From assembly GCA_002256145.1 (NCBI GenBank), contig NKIP01000009.1, positions 62,001-126,000 on the forward strand: a stretch of DNA of 64,000 bases, given 5' to 3'. Every line of letters begins with the position of its first letter. The first letter of the stretch is position 1. This document shows, in pieces, positions 37,619-48,553 of this stretch. Position numbers and translations under genes: made by a program. The DNA comes from Comamonadaceae bacterium PBBC1. GTDB lineage: Bacteria; Pseudomonadota; Gammaproteobacteria; Burkholderiales; Burkholderiaceae_C. The notes beneath the pieces were generated by a model, which had not been told where the DNA came from, made no database searches, and saw only the letters and a program-made list of their open reading frames with translations.

Positions 37619-39193
37619 TCAGTACATCTGCAGGTGCGACCAAACCTGCAAGGCGAGCAAACTCAGGATGAACCCTATTCCGAGGTACAGCAGAATTTGC
37701 AGCAAGCTGTTGGTGCGCCTTTGCTCAGCCAACAATTGCTCCAGCTGGCGGGCATCTTGTTGACGTGGTTTTTGCAGGTATTCGTGCAAGAGTCGCGGCA
37801 ACTGCGGCAACAGTTTGGCGTAATGCGGCGCCTGGGACTTGAGCTCTTCCCACAGCTTTTTGGGCCCAATCTGGTCGAGCATCCACGTTTCGAGGAAAGG
37901 CTTGGCCGTGCTCCACAGGTCCAACTCCGGGTCCAGATCACGACCTAGGCCTTCGATGTTGAGCAAGGTTTTTTGCAGCAACACCAACTGGGGCTGGATC
38001 TCGACCTGAAAACGGCGCGAGGTCTGGAACAAGCGCATGAGCACCATGCCCAGCGAAATTTCCTTGAGCGGTCGGTCAAAGTAAGGCTCGCAAACAGCGC
38101 GAATAGCCGACTCCAGCTCATCCACCCGGGTCTCGGGCGGCACCCAGCCCGACTCGATGTGCAGTTCGGCCACGCGCTTGTAGTCGCGGCGGAAAAACGC
38201 CGTGAAGTTTTGCGCCAAGTACTCTTTGTCGTACTCGGTGAGTGTGCCGACGATGCCGAAGTCCAGCGAAATGTAGCGGCCAAATGTCTCGGGGGCCAGG
38301 CTGACCTGGATGTTTCCGGGGTGCATGTCGGCGTGGAAAAAGCCATCACGGAACACCTGGGTAAAAAACAGCGTCACGCCATCGCGTGCCAACTTGGGAA
38401 TGTCCACACCCGCTTCACGCAGGCGGTCCACTTGGCTGATAGGCACACCGTGCATGCGCTCCATGACGATGACCTCGGGATGGCAAAAATCCCAGATCAT
38501 CTCGGGGATCAGCACCAAATCGAGGCCTTGCATGTTGCGGCGCAGCTGTGCGGCGTTGGCCGCTTCGCGCACCAGGTCCAGTTCGTCGTGCAGGTATTTG
38601 TCGAACTCGGCCACCACTTCGCGAGGTTTGAGGCGTTTGCCGTCTGCACTCAGATTCTCCACCCAGCCGGCCATCATGCGCATCAGGCTCAGGTCTTTGT
38701 CGATGACGGGCAGCATGCCCGGGCGCAAGACCTTCACCGCCACTTCGCGCACTTCGCCCGATTTGCCGCGCAAAGTGCCAAAGTGCACCTGCGCGATCGA
38801 GGCGCTGGCCACGGGCTCACGCTCAAAGGTTTCAAAGATATCGTCGACTTTGCGGTTGAAAGCCCGCTCGATCGACGCCACCGCAATGGTGGAGCTGAAA
38901 GGCGGTACGCGGTCTTGGAGCTTGGCCAGTTCTTCGGCGATGTCGGGGGCCAACAAGTCACGGCGGGTGGACAGAACTTGGCCAAACTTCACAAAAATCG
39001 GGCCCAGCCGCTCCAGCGCTTCGCGCAGGCGCACCGCCCGGGGAGAACGCAAATCACGCCCTACCGACAGTACGCGGGCCAGCAGACGAATCCAGGGCTT
39101 TTGAAAGCTCGACAACACCAACTCGTCCAGGCCGTAGCGCAGGACGATGAAGACGATGAATGCACCGCGTCCGAAACGGCCCCAGCGCATCAT
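37619..39193 (-). CDS. ubiB: Ubiquinone biosynthesis regulatory kinase-like protein UbiB
   Basis: 524-residue ABC1/ADCK/UbiB-family atypical kinase, an ATPase that supports the ubiquinone biosynthetic complex. The KxGQ motif is in [15 protein letters not shown] (about residue 70), the Ala-rich loop is [12 protein letters not shown], and the catalytic segment is [10 protein letters not shown]. The C-terminal two helices ([17 protein letters not shown]) anchor it in the inner membrane. It overlaps ubiJ by 4 bp, the expected ubiE-ubiJ-ubiB order. Confidence 0.95.
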   Translation of the reverse strand: MMRWGRFGRGAFIVFIVLRYGLDELVLSSFQKPWIRLLARVLSVGRDLRSPRAVRLREALERLGPIFVKFGQVLSTRRDLLAPDIAEELAKLQDRVPPFSSTIAVASIERAFNRKVDDIFETFEREPVASASIAQVHFGTLRGKSGEVREVAVKVLRPGMLPVIDKDLSLMRMMAGWVENLSADGKRLKPREVVAEFDKYLHDELDLVREAANAAQLRRNMQGLDLVLIPEMIWDFCHPEVIVMERMHGVPISQVDRLREAGVDIPKLARDGVTLFFTQVFRDGFFHADMHPGNIQVSLAPETFGRYISLDFGIVGTLTEYDKEYLAQNFTAFFRRDYKRVAELHIESGWVPPETRVDELESAIRAVCEPYFDRPLKEISLGMVLMRLFQTSRRFQVEIQPQLVLLQKTLLNIEGLGRDLDPELDLWSTAKPFLETWMLDQIGPKKLWEELKSQAPHYAKLLPQLPRLLHEYLQKPRQQDARQLEQLLAEQRRTNSLLQILLYLGIGFILSLLALQVWSHLQMY

Positions 39194-39762
39194 GCTGCGC
39201 TGCCCGTGCGAAGTCCGGTGCCAGGGCGCTGTGCAACAAAACTGCGCAAAGCAGCCATGGCCTGGCGGGCGGCTTGCGCCAGCGTGTGGGCCGAGGCGTC
39301 ACCGATCAGGCGGGCCAAGTCCTCTTCGGCATCCCAACGCACATGGTCGATCAGCCAATTGATCTCGGCGGCCAGCTGCACATCGCCTTCAATGCGCACT
39401 TTGGGTTTGTCTCCCCGTGCCAAAGCTGAAGCCAGGGATACAGGCGACTCTTCGGTCACCGTGAGGCGAAGGTCAAAGCCCTCAAAGCGGCCGCGCTCCA
39501 AAAGACCTGCGGGGGTGGGGGTGAGTTGCAGTTGCATGCGATCCCAGACCAGCTCGATGCGCTGGCCTTTTTGGCGGGCCAGGCGGGCCATGGCTTCGGG
39601 CTCGCTCATCAACACATGGTTGAGAAACAACACCAAGCGGTTGACCGTCTCATCGAACACCCAGGCGGGGGGGTGAAAGGAGGTGTTGAACTGCTTGGCC
39701 AATTGAGCGGCCAGGTCGGGGAGCGCCTGAGCGGCCCATGAAAAAGGGGACTGTGTTGCCAT
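39190..39762 (-). CDS. ubiJ: SCP2-domain protein, UbiJ-like ubiquinone accessory factor
   Basis: 190-residue protein with a sterol-carrier-like SCP2 domain (about residues 35-135, including [19 protein letters not shown]). UbiJ and UbiK form a complex that helps ubiquinone assembly, probably by holding its lipid intermediates. The C-terminal Ala/Gln helix (about 145-170) is a likely interaction region. Its stop overlaps the ubiB start by 4 bp. The name follows position and domain; similarity is not checked. Confidence 0.85.
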   Translation of the reverse strand: MATQSPFSWAAQALPDLAAQLAKQFNTSFHPPAWVFDETVNRLVLFLNHVLMSEPEAMARLARQKGQRIELVWDRMQLQLTPTPAGLLERGRFEGFDLRLTVTEESPVSLASALARGDKPKVRIEGDVQLAAEINWLIDHVRWDAEEDLARLIGDASAHTLAQAARQAMAALRSFVAQRPGTGLRTGSAA

Positions 39763-39822
39763 AGTCCCCGATTATTCACGAAAGTACAGGCCCCAAAGCA
39801 TCAGGGCTTTATGTGCCAGACT

Positions 39823-40818
39823 TTATTGCAAAGCTTGTACGCCCGCCACCAGCCAACCGCCACCTTGCTTGGATTTGGTCATGTTCCAGACTTCGCGGAA
39901 TGGGCTCGGGCCAGAAGCAGCGTCTTCGCGAATCATGCCGTTGAACTCGACGCTGGCCAAATAGGCATCGGCCTGCTCTTCAATACCCAAAAGCTGGGCC
40001 TCCAGCATGACGACTTCGGTCTTGTTGGGCTGACCAGGAAACTGTGCTTCACGCTCGGCCAACTGATTGCGAATCTCCACCACCATGCCGTCAGTCATCA
40101 TGGAGCGCAAAGCGCTGATGTCTGAACGGTCCCATGCGTCCTGCAAGGTCACGAAGTTGCGTTTGGCTGCTGCGACAAAATTGTCCACATCAAAGCCTGC
40201 AGGAATGCCCCAAGTCTGTGGGCCACTCAGGTTTGAACCGATGCCCGAACCGATCATGGAACCCGTCGTTTGCGAGGCAGCAGCGCCGTCAAAACGGGTG
40301 TTTTGGGCTTCCCAAGGGCGGGCCGAGGCGTCATTGCCAACGTTGTTCGGGCTGTACTCTTTAAGAGAAGCGGGATTGTTTGCAGAAGCACCTGCGCCCT
40401 GATAAGCCAAACCACCTGTCTGCGCCGCGCCTCCACGGCGGGACCGCATGATCATGCCGATGACGGCGATCACGGCAGCGCCAATCAACAAGGCCATCAA
40501 AATGTTGCCAAAGGCCTCACCCATGCCCAAGGAATGGGCCAACCAGGCCAGACCGAGACCTGCGGCCAGGCCACCCAACATGGCACCCCAAGGCTTCTTG
40601 GGTGCCGCTGCGGCCGGCGCAGCTGCAGGCTTGGCTGCGTTGGTGGGCGCAGCGTTTTGAGCGGGTGCGGCCGGTGTTTGCGGCGCAGCATCGCGCTTGG
40701 TCACCTGATTCGATTGCTGGCCAATGGATTTGCCACCGCCCATGCGGCGAGCGGCCTCGGCATTGAGGCTGCCCAAGGCCAATACGCCTGCGAGCATCAA
40801 TGTCATCAACTTGTTCAT
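39823..40818 (-). CDS. Tim44-like domain membrane protein
   Basis: 331-residue exported or membrane protein. A signal peptide (residues 1-22, ending NAEA) is followed by an Ala/Pro-rich linker (about 40-75), two hydrophobic helices (about 78-120) and a C-terminal Tim44-like domain (about 190-325, with NFVTLQDAWDRSDISALRSM and ASVEFNGMIRED). The bacterial function is not known. Its place between ubiE and ubiJ is conserved in Burkholderiales, which points to membrane or quinone-related work. Confidence 0.88.
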   Translation of the reverse strand: MNKLMTLMLAGVLALGSLNAEAARRMGGGKSIGQQSNQVTKRDAAPQTPAAPAQNAAPTNAAKPAAAPAAAAPKKPWGAMLGGLAAGLGLAWLAHSLGMGEAFGNILMALLIGAAVIAVIGMIMRSRRGGAAQTGGLAYQGAGASANNPASLKEYSPNNVGNDASARPWEAQNTRFDGAAASQTTGSMIGSGIGSNLSGPQTWGIPAGFDVDNFVAAAKRNFVTLQDAWDRSDISALRSMMTDGMVVEIRNQLAEREAQFPGQPNKTEVVMLEAQLLGIEEQADAYLASVEFNGMIREDAASGPSPFREVWNMTKSKQGGGWLVAGVQALQ

Positions 40819-40856
40819 GGTGTCTCCAACTCAAATCAAAACGAGGTTTGCAGGCA

Positions 40857-41588
40857 TCAACATTTAATGCCCATGTGCAAGGCTACCACCCCGGCCGACA
40901 AATTGTGAAAATCCACATGGCCAAATCCGGCATTTTTCATAAGGGTTTTCAGCTCTTCCTGCCCCGGGTGCATGCGGATGGATTCGGCCAAATAACGGTA
41001 ACTATCGGCGTCACCCGCCACCAACTTGCCGAGGTTGGGCAAGATCTTGAAGCTGTACCAGTCATAGGCTTTTTCAAGCGGCTTGGCCACTTTTGAAAAC
41101 TCCAAAACCAACAATTTCCCGCCCGGCTTGAGCACGCGGCACATTTCCTTGAGCGCCACGTCCTTGTGGGTCATATTGCGCAAACCAAACGCCACGCTGA
41201 CCACGTTGAAGTGTTTGTCAGGGAAGGGCAACTTCTCGGCATCACACACCAAAGTGGGCAGCGCCAAACCGTGGTCCAGCAGGCGGTCGCGGCCCGTAGA
41301 CAGCATGGCTTCGTTGATGTCGGTGTGGACCACACGGCCCGTGGCCCCCACTTTTTTGGCAAAAGCCATCGACAGGTCACCCGTGCCGCCAGCGATGTCC
41401 AGCACCTGGTCGCCTTCTTTGAGGTTGGCCACCTGCACGGTGTAAGCCTTCCACACGCGGTGCAGGCCCATGGACATCAGGTCGTTCATGACGTCGTATT
41501 TGGACGCCACCGAGTCAAACACGCCACGGACGTGTTTGGCCTTTTCTTTTTCGTCGACGGTTTTGAAACCGAAGTGGGTGCTGCTCAT
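40857..41588 (-). CDS. ubiE: Ubiquinone/menaquinone C-methyltransferase
   Basis: 243-residue SAM-dependent methyltransferase that adds the C2 methyl group in ubiquinone synthesis. SAM motif I is [16 protein letters not shown] (about residues 63-78) and the UbiE signature is [47 protein letters not shown] near the N terminus is the other UbiE hallmark. It lies 10 bp after the DUF971 gene. Confidence 0.97.
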   Translation of the reverse strand: MSSTHFGFKTVDEKEKAKHVRGVFDSVASKYDVMNDLMSMGLHRVWKAYTVQVANLKEGDQVLDIAGGTGDLSMAFAKKVGATGRVVHTDINEAMLSTGRDRLLDHGLALPTLVCDAEKLPFPDKHFNVVSVAFGLRNMTHKDVALKEMCRVLKPGGKLLVLEFSKVAKPLEKAYDWYSFKILPNLGKLVAGDADSYRYLAESIRMHPGQEELKTLMKNAGFGHVDFHNLSAGVVALHMGIKC

Positions 41589-41598
41589 GCCGACTTCC

Positions 41599-42018
41599 TC
41601 AATGCTTGTGACCGCAGCTGCCGCCCGCCGAGGCTTCGATCATGGGCGCATCACGGCTCATGCCCGCCGCTTGCAGGCGGTCTTCGTATTGTTTCCAGAG
41701 CGCCGCTTCCTGATCGCCCAGAAAGTACAGGTATTCCCAAGTGAACAGGCCCGACTCGTGCCCATCGGTGAAGGTGGGTTTCACGGCGTAATTGCCCACA
41801 GGCTCGATCTCGGCAATGCCGACCTCGCGCTTGCCGGTTTGCAGCACTTCCTGGCCGGGGCCATGGCCTTGCACCTCGGCCGAGGGCGAGTACACGCGCA
41901 TCAGCTCAAACGGGATGCGGAACTGCGCCCCGTCGGAAAACCCGATCTCCAGCACCCGGGTCTGACCGTGCAGGGTCAGCGACTCGGGGTGGGGCATGTC
42001 TTTTTTCAATCCGGCCAT
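41599..42018 (-). CDS. DUF971 family protein
   Basis: 139-residue protein with a DUF971 domain (about residues 10-105), the fold also found as the N-terminal domain of gamma-butyrobetaine hydroxylases. Visible are [20 protein letters not shown] and the metal-site-like [19 protein letters not shown]. The tail ends GGSCGHKH. Function unproven; some related domains take part in Fe-S work. It precedes ubiE by 10 bp. Confidence 0.88.
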   Translation of the reverse strand: MAGLKKDMPHPESLTLHGQTRVLEIGFSDGAQFRIPFELMRVYSPSAEVQGHGPGQEVLQTGKREVGIAEIEPVGNYAVKPTFTDGHESGLFTWEYLYFLGDQEAALWKQYEDRLQAAGMSRDAPMIEASAGGSCGHKH

Positions 42019-42059
42019 CTTTTGCTTTCGAAATTTTGCTGTCGGGTTGCGTGTTGGCC

Positions 42060-45000
42060 TTACACCAGCACGCGCTCAATGCCGCCTGCATTGGCGGCAC
42101 TCACGTATTCGGGCATCCATTCTTCGCCAAGGATGTGCTTGGCCATCTCAACCACAATGTAGTCGGCTTCGAGAAGGCCGTTTTTCATGTCGTCGCCAAA
42201 GCGCGACAAGCCTTGCAGGCAGCTGGGGCAGCTGGTCAGGATTTTCACGTTGGCCTGAGGGGCCAGTGCACCGCTGCTGCGCAAGGCGGCTTCGCCTTTG
42301 AGCAGCTCTTCTTCCTTGCGAAAGCGCACCTGGGTCGAGATGTCCGGGCGCGTCACGCCCAGCGTGCCCGATTCGCCGCAGCAGCGTTTGCTTTCCAGCA
42401 CGTTGTCTCCCATCAAGGCCTTCACTGTCTTCATGGGCTCTTGCTGCTTCATGGGGCTGTGGCAAGGGTCGTGGTACAGATAGGCCCCGCCCGCATCGAG
42501 CTTCATGCCTTTTTCGAGCAGGAACTCGTGGATGTCGATGATGCGGCAGCCGGGAAAGATCTTGTCGAACTGGTAGCCCTGCAACTGGTCGTAGCAAGTG
42601 CCGCAGCTCACCACCACAGTCTTGATGTCCAGGTAGTTGAGCGTGTTGGCCACGCGGTGGAACAGCACGCGGTTGTCGGTGATGATTTTTTCGGCCTTGT
42701 CAAACTGGCCCGAGCCCTTTTGCGGGTAACCGCAGCACAGGTAACCCGGTGGCAACACGGTCTGCACGCCCACATGCCAGAGCATGGCCTGGGTGGCCAA
42801 GCCCACTTGGCTGAACAGGCGCTCCGAGCCGCAACCGGGGAAGTAAAACACCGCTTCAGATTCAGAAGTGGTGGCCTTCGGGTTGCGGATGATGGGCACG
42901 TAGTCGTTGTCTTCGATGTCGAGCAAAGCCCGCGCAGTTTTCTTGGGCAGGTTGCCCGGCATCTTCTTGTTGATGAAGTGGATCACCTGCTCTTTGATCG
43001 GCGCAGTGCCCACCGATGCAGGCGGTGCGCTGGTCTGCTTGCGGGCCACGCCCTTGAGCAAACCGGCCACAAAGCGCTGCGCCTTCATGCCCACGCCCAC
43101 CATGGCGGCACGCGCGAGCTTGATGGTCTCGGGGTTGGTGGCATTGAGCATGAACATGGCCGCTGCGTTGCCGGGACGGAAACTTTTCTGCCCCATCTTG
43201 CGCAGCAAATTGCGCATGTTCATGGACACATCGCCAAAGTCGATGTTCACCGGGCAAGGGGTCAGGCATTTGTGGCACACGGTGCAATGGTCGGCCACGT
43301 CTTCAAACTCTTGCCAATGCTTGATGGAGATGCCCCGGCGGGTTTGTTCTTCGTAGAGGAAAGCCTCGACCAGCAAAGAGGTCGCCAAAATCTTGTTGCG
43401 TGGGCTGTAGAGCAAATTGGCACGCGGCACATGTGTGGCGCACACGGGCTTGCATTTGCCACAGCGCAAGCAGTCTTTCACGCTGGCGGCAATCTCGCCA
43501 ATGTCGGACTGCTGCATGATCAGCGACTCATGGCCCATCAGGCCAAAGCTGGGGGTGTAGGCGTGTGTCAGGTCAGCGGCGTGCACATCGTCGCCCAGTC
43601 CCGTGAGGGCCGCACCGCGCAGCAGCTTGCCTTTGTTGAAGCGCCCTTCGGGGTCCACTTTCGCTTTGTAGGCGGTGAAGTTGGCCAGCTCGTCGTCGGT
43701 CAAAAACTCCAGCTTGGTGATGCCAATGCCGTGCTCGCCCGAGATCACACCGTCCAGGCTGCGGGCCAGCACCATGATGCGGGCCACCGCCTCGTGCGCG
43801 GTTTGCAGCATCTCGTAGTTGTCACTGTTCACAGGGATGTTGGTGTGCACATTGCCGTCACCGGCGTGCATGTGCAGCGCCACCCACACGCGGCCTTTGA
43901 GCACGCGCTGGTGAATGGCTGTGACTTCGGTCAGGATCGGCAAAAAGGCTGAGCCCGAGAAGATGTTCTGGAAAGCCGGGCGGATTTGTGTCTTCCAGCT
44001 GGCGCGCAGGCTGTGCTCTTGCAGCTGAGGGAACAGCGTGTCGACATCGGTCAACCAGCCTTGCCATTGCGCACGCACCTCGCGCACCACCGCCAGGGCT
44101 TGCGCCACTCGGTCTTCCAGCAACTCGGCCGAAGGAATGTCGCTGGCGTCGTCTTGCTTGCCCAAGGGCAGGTTGCCCTTTTCCAGAAAATCTTCCAACT
44201 CACGGCAAAACTGCAGCTTGTTGCGCAGGCTCAGCTCAATGTTGATGCGCTCGATGCCATCGGTGTATTCGGCCATGCGCGGCAACGGAATGACCACGTC
44301 TTCGTTGACCTTGAAGGCGTTGGTGTGGCGCGAGATGGCGGCCGTCTTTTTGCGGTCATGCCAGAACTTTTTGCGTGCTTCGGGGCTGATGGCAATGAAG
44401 CCCTCGCCGCTGCGTGAGTTGGCGATGCGCACGATCTCGCTGGTCGCCTTGGCCACGTCGTCGGCGTTGTCTCCGGCAATGTCACCGATCAGCACCATTT
44501 TGGGAAAGCCGCCGCGCTTGGACTTGGTGGAATAACCCACCGCCCGCAAATAGCGGTCGTCCAAGTGCTCCAGACCGGCCATCACGGTGCCGGTGCGCTT
44601 TTGCTCGGCAAACATGAAGTCTTTGATTTCGACGATGCTGGGCACGGCCTCGCGGGCGTGGCCAAAGAACTCCATGCACACGGTGCGGGTGTGGGTGGGC
44701 ATGCGGTGCACGACCCAACGGGCGCTGGTGATCAGGCCATCGCAGCCTTCTTTTTGCACGCCAGGCAGGCCGGAGAGGAACTTGTCGGTCACGTCCTTGC
44801 CCAAGCCTTCCTTGCGGAAAGTTTTGCCCGGGATCACCAGGGTTTCGGTGCGGATCGGGGTTTTGCCGTCGGCTTTGAAGTAACGCAACTCAAAGGTGGC
44901 GACCTCGGCATCGTGGATCTTGCCCATGTTGTGGTCCATGCGCACCACATCCAGCCATTCGGCGTCGGGCGTGACCATGCGCCAGCTGGCCAGGTTGTCG

Positions 45001-45938
45001 AGCGCCGTGCCCCACAAAACCGCCTTTTTGCCACCCGCGTTCATGGCGATGTTGCCGCCCACGCAGCTGGCCTCGGCCGATGTCGGGTCCACCGCGAACA
45101 CAAAGCCCCCACGCTCGGCAGCATCGGCCACACGTTGGGTCACCACACCGGCTTCGGTGTAAATGGTTGGAATTTGATGGGCAATGCCCGGCAGGTCGAC
45201 CATCTCGACCTCGGTCATGGCTTCGAGCTTTTCGGTGTTGATGACCGCGCTCTTCCAGGTCAGCGGGATCGCGCCACCGGTGTAACCCGTGCCGCCGCCG
45301 CGTGGGACGATGGTCAGGCCCAGATCGATACAGCCTTTGACCAGTCCTGCCATTTCGACTTCAGAGTCAGGGGTCAGCACCACAAAGGGGTATTCCACGC
45401 GCCAGTCGGTGGCGTCGGTCACATGGCTCACGCGCGAGAGGCCGTCAAACTTGATGTTGTCCTTGGCTGTCAGGCGGCCCAAGGTCTTTTGCACCTGGCT
45501 GCGCAGCTTGGCCATGCGGGTGAAACGCTCGCTGAACTGCGTCACGGCCTGGGCGGCCATGGCCAGCAATTGGCCAACCAAGGCGTCGCGGGCAGCATCC
45601 ACACTCGGGGTGCGGCGCTTTTGCACCTCGCCCAGGCGGTGCTGCAGGGCCTCGACCAGCAGTTTGCGGCGGGCCGGGTTGTCCAACAGGTCGTCTTGCA
45701 GATAAGGATTGCGCTCCACCACCCAGATGTCACCCAGCACTTCATACAGCATGCGGGCAGAGCGGCCCGTGCGGCGCTCCTCGCGCAGCTGGTTCAGCAG
45801 GTCCCAAGCTGACTCACCCAGCAAACGCAGCACGATTTCGCGGTCTGAAAAGCTGGTGTAGTTGTAGGGGATTTCACGCAAACGCGGCGCTTCGGCGTCG
45901 GCTTGCATCAAATGTTGGAGCGTAAAGGGTGCATTCAT
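42060..45938 (-). CDS. Very large FAD/iron-sulfur oxidoreductase (DUF3683, GlcD/GlcF-like)
   Basis: 1292-residue fusion enzyme. Domains in order: an N-terminal DUF3683 (about 1-170), an FAD-binding PCMH/GlcD-type oxidase (about 180-700; [10 protein letters not shown] at about 210-220), two 4Fe-4S clusters ([11 protein letters not shown] near 823, [12 protein letters not shown] near 883), and two CCG/HdrD-like cysteine-rich domains ([10 protein letters not shown] near 1066, CCGESGTLG near 1189). It resembles D-lactate or glycolate dehydrogenases with both subunits in one chain. Substrate unknown. ATG 45938 (MNAPFTL) was chosen over an upstream GTG. Confidence 0.9.
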   Translation of the reverse strand: MNAPFTLQHLMQADAEAPRLREIPYNYTSFSDREIVLRLLGESAWDLLNQLREERRTGRSARMLYEVLGDIWVVERNPYLQDDLLDNPARRKLLVEALQHRLGEVQKRRTPSVDAARDALVGQLLAMAAQAVTQFSERFTRMAKLRSQVQKTLGRLTAKDNIKFDGLSRVSHVTDATDWRVEYPFVVLTPDSEVEMAGLVKGCIDLGLTIVPRGGGTGYTGGAIPLTWKSAVINTEKLEAMTEVEMVDLPGIAHQIPTIYTEAGVVTQRVADAAERGGFVFAVDPTSAEASCVGGNIAMNAGGKKAVLWGTALDNLASWRMVTPDAEWLDVVRMDHNMGKIHDAEVATFELRYFKADGKTPIRTETLVIPGKTFRKEGLGKDVTDKFLSGLPGVQKEGCDGLITSARWVVHRMPTHTRTVCMEFFGHAREAVPSIVEIKDFMFAEQKRTGTVMAGLEHLDDRYLRAVGYSTKSKRGGFPKMVLIGDIAGDNADDVAKATSEIVRIANSRSGEGFIAISPEARKKFWHDRKKTAAISRHTNAFKVNEDVVIPLPRMAEYTDGIERINIELSLRNKLQFCRELEDFLEKGNLPLGKQDDASDIPSAELLEDRVAQALAVVREVRAQWQGWLTDVDTLFPQLQEHSLRASWKTQIRPAFQNIFSGSAFLPILTEVTAIHQRVLKGRVWVALHMHAGDGNVHTNIPVNSDNYEMLQTAHEAVARIMVLARSLDGVISGEHGIGITKLEFLTDDELANFTAYKAKVDPEGRFNKGKLLRGAALTGLGDDVHAADLTHAYTPSFGLMGHESLIMQQSDIGEIAASVKDCLRCGKCKPVCATHVPRANLLYSPRNKILATSLLVEAFLYEEQTRRGISIKHWQEFEDVADHCTVCHKCLTPCPVNIDFGDVSMNMRNLLRKMGQKSFRPGNAAAMFMLNATNPETIKLARAAMVGVGMKAQRFVAGLLKGVARKQTSAPPASVGTAPIKEQVIHFINKKMPGNLPKKTARALLDIEDNDYVPIIRNPKATTSESEAVFYFPGCGSERLFSQVGLATQAMLWHVGVQTVLPPGYLCCGYPQKGSGQFDKAEKIITDNRVLFHRVANTLNYLDIKTVVVSCGTCYDQLQGYQFDKIFPGCRIIDIHEFLLEKGMKLDAGGAYLYHDPCHSPMKQQEPMKTVKALMGDNVLESKRCCGESGTLGVTRPDISTQVRFRKEEELLKGEAALRSSGALAPQANVKILTSCPSCLQGLSRFGDDMKNGLLEADYIVVEMAKHILGEEWMPEYVSAANAGGIERVLV

Positions 45939-46097
45939 GGGGCTAGGCTCAGTCAAAGGCGTCACTCAAGACGCTGTCAGCCAGACCCGAAACCAATGTC
46001 AAACCGGCTGAGGGTGAATGTTACCGCAGTGCAACAAACACGCGCCGGGGGTGGGGGCACCTGTCACTTGGGGGTCTGGGCTCATGGAAAATCCGGA

Positions 46098-46137
46098 TTG
46101 TCACTTTTATTTCATCCATACTTAATAGAGTTGTCAT
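46098..46137 (+). promoter_or_regulatory. Candidate PhoB binding sites in front of ugpB
   Basis: TTGTCAC (46098), ATTTCAT (46109) and TTGTCAT (46131) lie in 11-bp steps, with a poor fourth unit at 46120. This is the Pho box pattern (CTGTCAT repeated every 11 bp). It lies 80-120 bp before the ugpB ATG. The ugp genes belong to the Pho regulon in Escherichia coli. Sequence-based, not tested. Confidence 0.5.
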
Positions 46138-46217
46138 TTTCTAAAAGCACAGTGATCTTGTCAGAATGCCCTCTAAACAGGTCTTTTTGCATGTTCAAGC
46201 TCTTTCCAGGAACCCAC

Positions 46218-47528
46218 ATGAAACTCAAACTCAAACTCACCCTCTCCGCCCTGACTCTGGGCTTGGCCAGCCTGTCCGCCCAAGCCCAAACCGAAATTCA
46301 GTGGTGGCATTCCATGGGTGGCGCCTTGGGCGAATGGGTCAACGACCTGGCCAAGGACTTCAACGCCAGCCAAAAGGACTACAAAATCGTGCCCACCTTC
46401 AAGGGCAACTACGACGAGTCCATGACGGCCGCCATTGCAGCTTATCGGGCCGGCAACGCACCCCACATCCTGCAAGTGTTTGAAGTGGGCACTGCCACCA
46501 TGATGGCCAGCAAGGGTGCCATCGTGCCCGTTGGCAAAGTCATGACTGACGCAGGCCTCAAGTTCGACCAAAATGCCTATGTGCCTGCCGTGGCCGGTTA
46601 CTACACCGCCCCCAACGGCCAGATGCTGAGCTTCCCCTTCAACAGCTCCACGCCCGTCTTCCACTACAACAAGGACGCTTTCAAGGCCGCAGGTCTGGAC
46701 GCAGAGAAACCCCCAACCACTTGGCCTGAGGTGGCCTTGGCCGCCGCCAAGCTCAAAGCCAGCGGCCACAAGTGCCCCTTCACCACCAGCTGGATCAGCT
46801 GGACACAGTTGGAAAGCTTCTCGGCTTGGCACAACACCGAGTTCGCCACCAAGGGCAACGGCATGCGTGGCATGGACGCACGATTGAGTTTCAATACTCC
46901 GCTGCATGTGCGCCACATTGACAACCTGGCCAACATGGCCAAGCAGGGCCTGTTTGTCTACAAGGGCCGTGGTAATGCGGCTGATGCCACCTTTGTCTCC
47001 GGCGAATGCGCCATGGCCACCGGCTCTTCGGCCCTGTATGGCAGCGTGGTTCGCAACGGCAAATTCGGCTACGGCATCGGCACCCTGCCCTACTACCCCG
47101 ATGTGAACGGTGCGCCCCAAAACACTGTGATTGGCGGCGCGAGCCTGTGGGTCATGAGCGGCAAAAAAGCCCCTGAATACAAAGGCGTGGCGCAGTTCTT
47201 TGCCCACCTGTCCAAGGACAACGTGGCCGCAGCCAGCCACCAGCGCACCGGTTACTTGCCGGTCACCAAGGCTTCGTTCGAGTTGACTGAAAAGTCCGGC
47301 TTCTATAAAAAGAACCCCGGCACTGACGTGTCCGTGACGCAGATGATCCGCAAGACCACCGACAAGTCACGCGGCGTTCGCTTGGGCAATTTCGTACAAA
47401 TTCGCACCATCATTGACGAGGAACTCGAAGGCGTGTGGAGTGGCAAAAAGGGCACCAAGGAAGCCTTGGACATGGCCATCAAGCGCGGCAACGAGCAACT
47501 TGAGCGCTTCGAAAAAGCCAATAAATGA
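46218..47528 (+). CDS. ugpB: Glycerol-3-phosphate ABC transporter, substrate-binding protein
   Basis: 436-residue periplasmic receptor that captures sn-glycerol-3-phosphate and glycerophosphodiesters. A signal peptide (residues 1-23, ending SAQAQ) precedes the family start TEIQWWHSMGGALGEWVNDL; the SBP_bac_1 fold is complete. ATG 46218 has AGGA 6 nt upstream; an ATG at 46191 is possible. It starts the ugpBAECQ operon and is preceded by a candidate Pho box. Confidence 0.95.
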   Translation: MKLKLKLTLSALTLGLASLSAQAQTEIQWWHSMGGALGEWVNDLAKDFNASQKDYKIVPTFKGNYDESMTAAIAAYRAGNAPHILQVFEVGTATMMASKGAIVPVGKVMTDAGLKFDQNAYVPAVAGYYTAPNGQMLSFPFNSSTPVFHYNKDAFKAAGLDAEKPPTTWPEVALAAAKLKASGHKCPFTTSWISWTQLESFSAWHNTEFATKGNGMRGMDARLSFNTPLHVRHIDNLANMAKQGLFVYKGRGNAADATFVSGECAMATGSSALYGSVVRNGKFGYGIGTLPYYPDVNGAPQNTVIGGASLWVMSGKKAPEYKGVAQFFAHLSKDNVAAASHQRTGYLPVTKASFELTEKSGFYKKNPGTDVSVTQMIRKTTDKSRGVRLGNFVQIRTIIDEELEGVWSGKKGTKEALDMAIKRGNEQLERFEKANK

Positions 47529-47564
47529 TGCTTAAACTGCCCTCTAGGGGGTGGTTTTCACTCA

Positions 47565-47591
47565 AAAAGCAGAGGCTGTGCCTCTGCTTTT
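47565..47591 (+). terminator. Stem-loop between ugpB and ugpA
   Basis: AAAAGCAGAGGC (47565-47576) and GCCTCTGCTTTT (47580-47591) form a perfect 12-bp stem with a 3-nt loop, 37 bp after the ugpB stop. The stem itself ends in T4, so it may act as partial terminator or 3' stabiliser. Such hairpins let the receptor be made in excess over the membrane parts. Confidence 0.75.
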
Positions 47592-47637
47592 GCGCATTTT
47601 GGGCTGAAACTTCAAGCTCGAATACTTCAAAGAATTT

Positions 47638-48519
47638 ATGGAAAAACGCGTCCGCTTCAAATCCCGCTGGCTGCCCTGGCTGCTGATCGCGCCCCAACTG
47701 AGCATCGTGCTGGTGTTCTTTTTTTGGCCTGCCGGGCAGGCGTTGTACCAAAGTGTGCTGCAAGAAGACGCCTTTGGCGCATCGCGTGAATTTGTGGGCT
47801 TGGAGAACTTTTCTCGCCTCTGGAACGACAGCGGCTACCTGGACTCTTTCAAAACCACCGCCGTGTTTTCACTTTTGGTGGCAGTCACTGGCCTGTCGGT
47901 GTCGCTGCTCTTGGCCGTGATGGCCGACCGGGTCGGGCGCGGCGCGGGCCTGTACAAAACCCTGCTGATCTGGCCTTACGCCGTAGCCCCGGTGGTTGCG
48001 GGCGTGTTGTGGCTGTTCATGTTTGCCTCGCCCATGGGGGTGGTGGGTTACGCACTTCGGGCCATGGGCATCGAATGGAACCACCTGCTCAACCCCAACC
48101 ACGCCATGGCGCTGATCGTGATGGCCGCCGTCTGGAAGCAGATTTCCTACAACTTCCTGTTTTTTCTGGCGGGCCTGCAGTCCATCCCCAAGTCGCTGAT
48201 CGAGGCGGCCGCCATCGACGGGGCCAGCCCCTGGCGGCGCTTTTGGACCATCGTGTTCCCACTGCTCTCGCCCACCACCTTCTTTTTGCTGGTGATCAAC
48301 ATCGTTTACGCCTTCTTTGACACCTTCGCCATCGTGGACGCCACCACCCACGGCGGCCCCGGCAAAGACACCGCCATCCTGGTCTACAAGGTGTATTACG
48401 ACGGCTTCAAGGCTCTGGACATGGGCAGCTCGGCCGCGCAATCGGTGGTGCTGATGGTGATCGTGGTCTCGCTCACGGTCTTGCAGTTCAAGTTTGTTGA
48501 AAAGAAAGTGCAGTACTGA
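47638..48519 (+). CDS. ugpA: Glycerol-3-phosphate ABC transporter permease UgpA
   Basis: 293-residue inner-membrane permease with six helices, the first at about residues 14-33. The EAA loop that contacts the ATPase is [23 protein letters not shown] (about 186-208). The gene pairs with ugpE to form the heterodimeric channel. The start lies 110 bp after ugpB, separated by the hairpin; ATG at 47638. Confidence 0.95.
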   Translation: MEKRVRFKSRWLPWLLIAPQLSIVLVFFFWPAGQALYQSVLQEDAFGASREFVGLENFSRLWNDSGYLDSFKTTAVFSLLVAVTGLSVSLLLAVMADRVGRGAGLYKTLLIWPYAVAPVVAGVLWLFMFASPMGVVGYALRAMGIEWNHLLNPNHAMALIVMAAVWKQISYNFLFFLAGLQSIPKSLIEAAAIDGASPWRRFWTIVFPLLSPTTFFLLVINIVYAFFDTFAIVDATTHGGPGKDTAILVYKVYYDGFKALDMGSSAAQSVVLMVIVVSLTVLQFKFVEKKVQY

Positions 48520-48553
48520 TGTTGCACCGAACCGTTTCCATGGGAGGCCACGC

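Noticed and set aside
42036..43952. A 638-codon open frame on the plus strand opposite the large oxidoreductase.
   Set aside because: Antisense to conserved Fe-S and CCG motifs; no ribosome site or domain.
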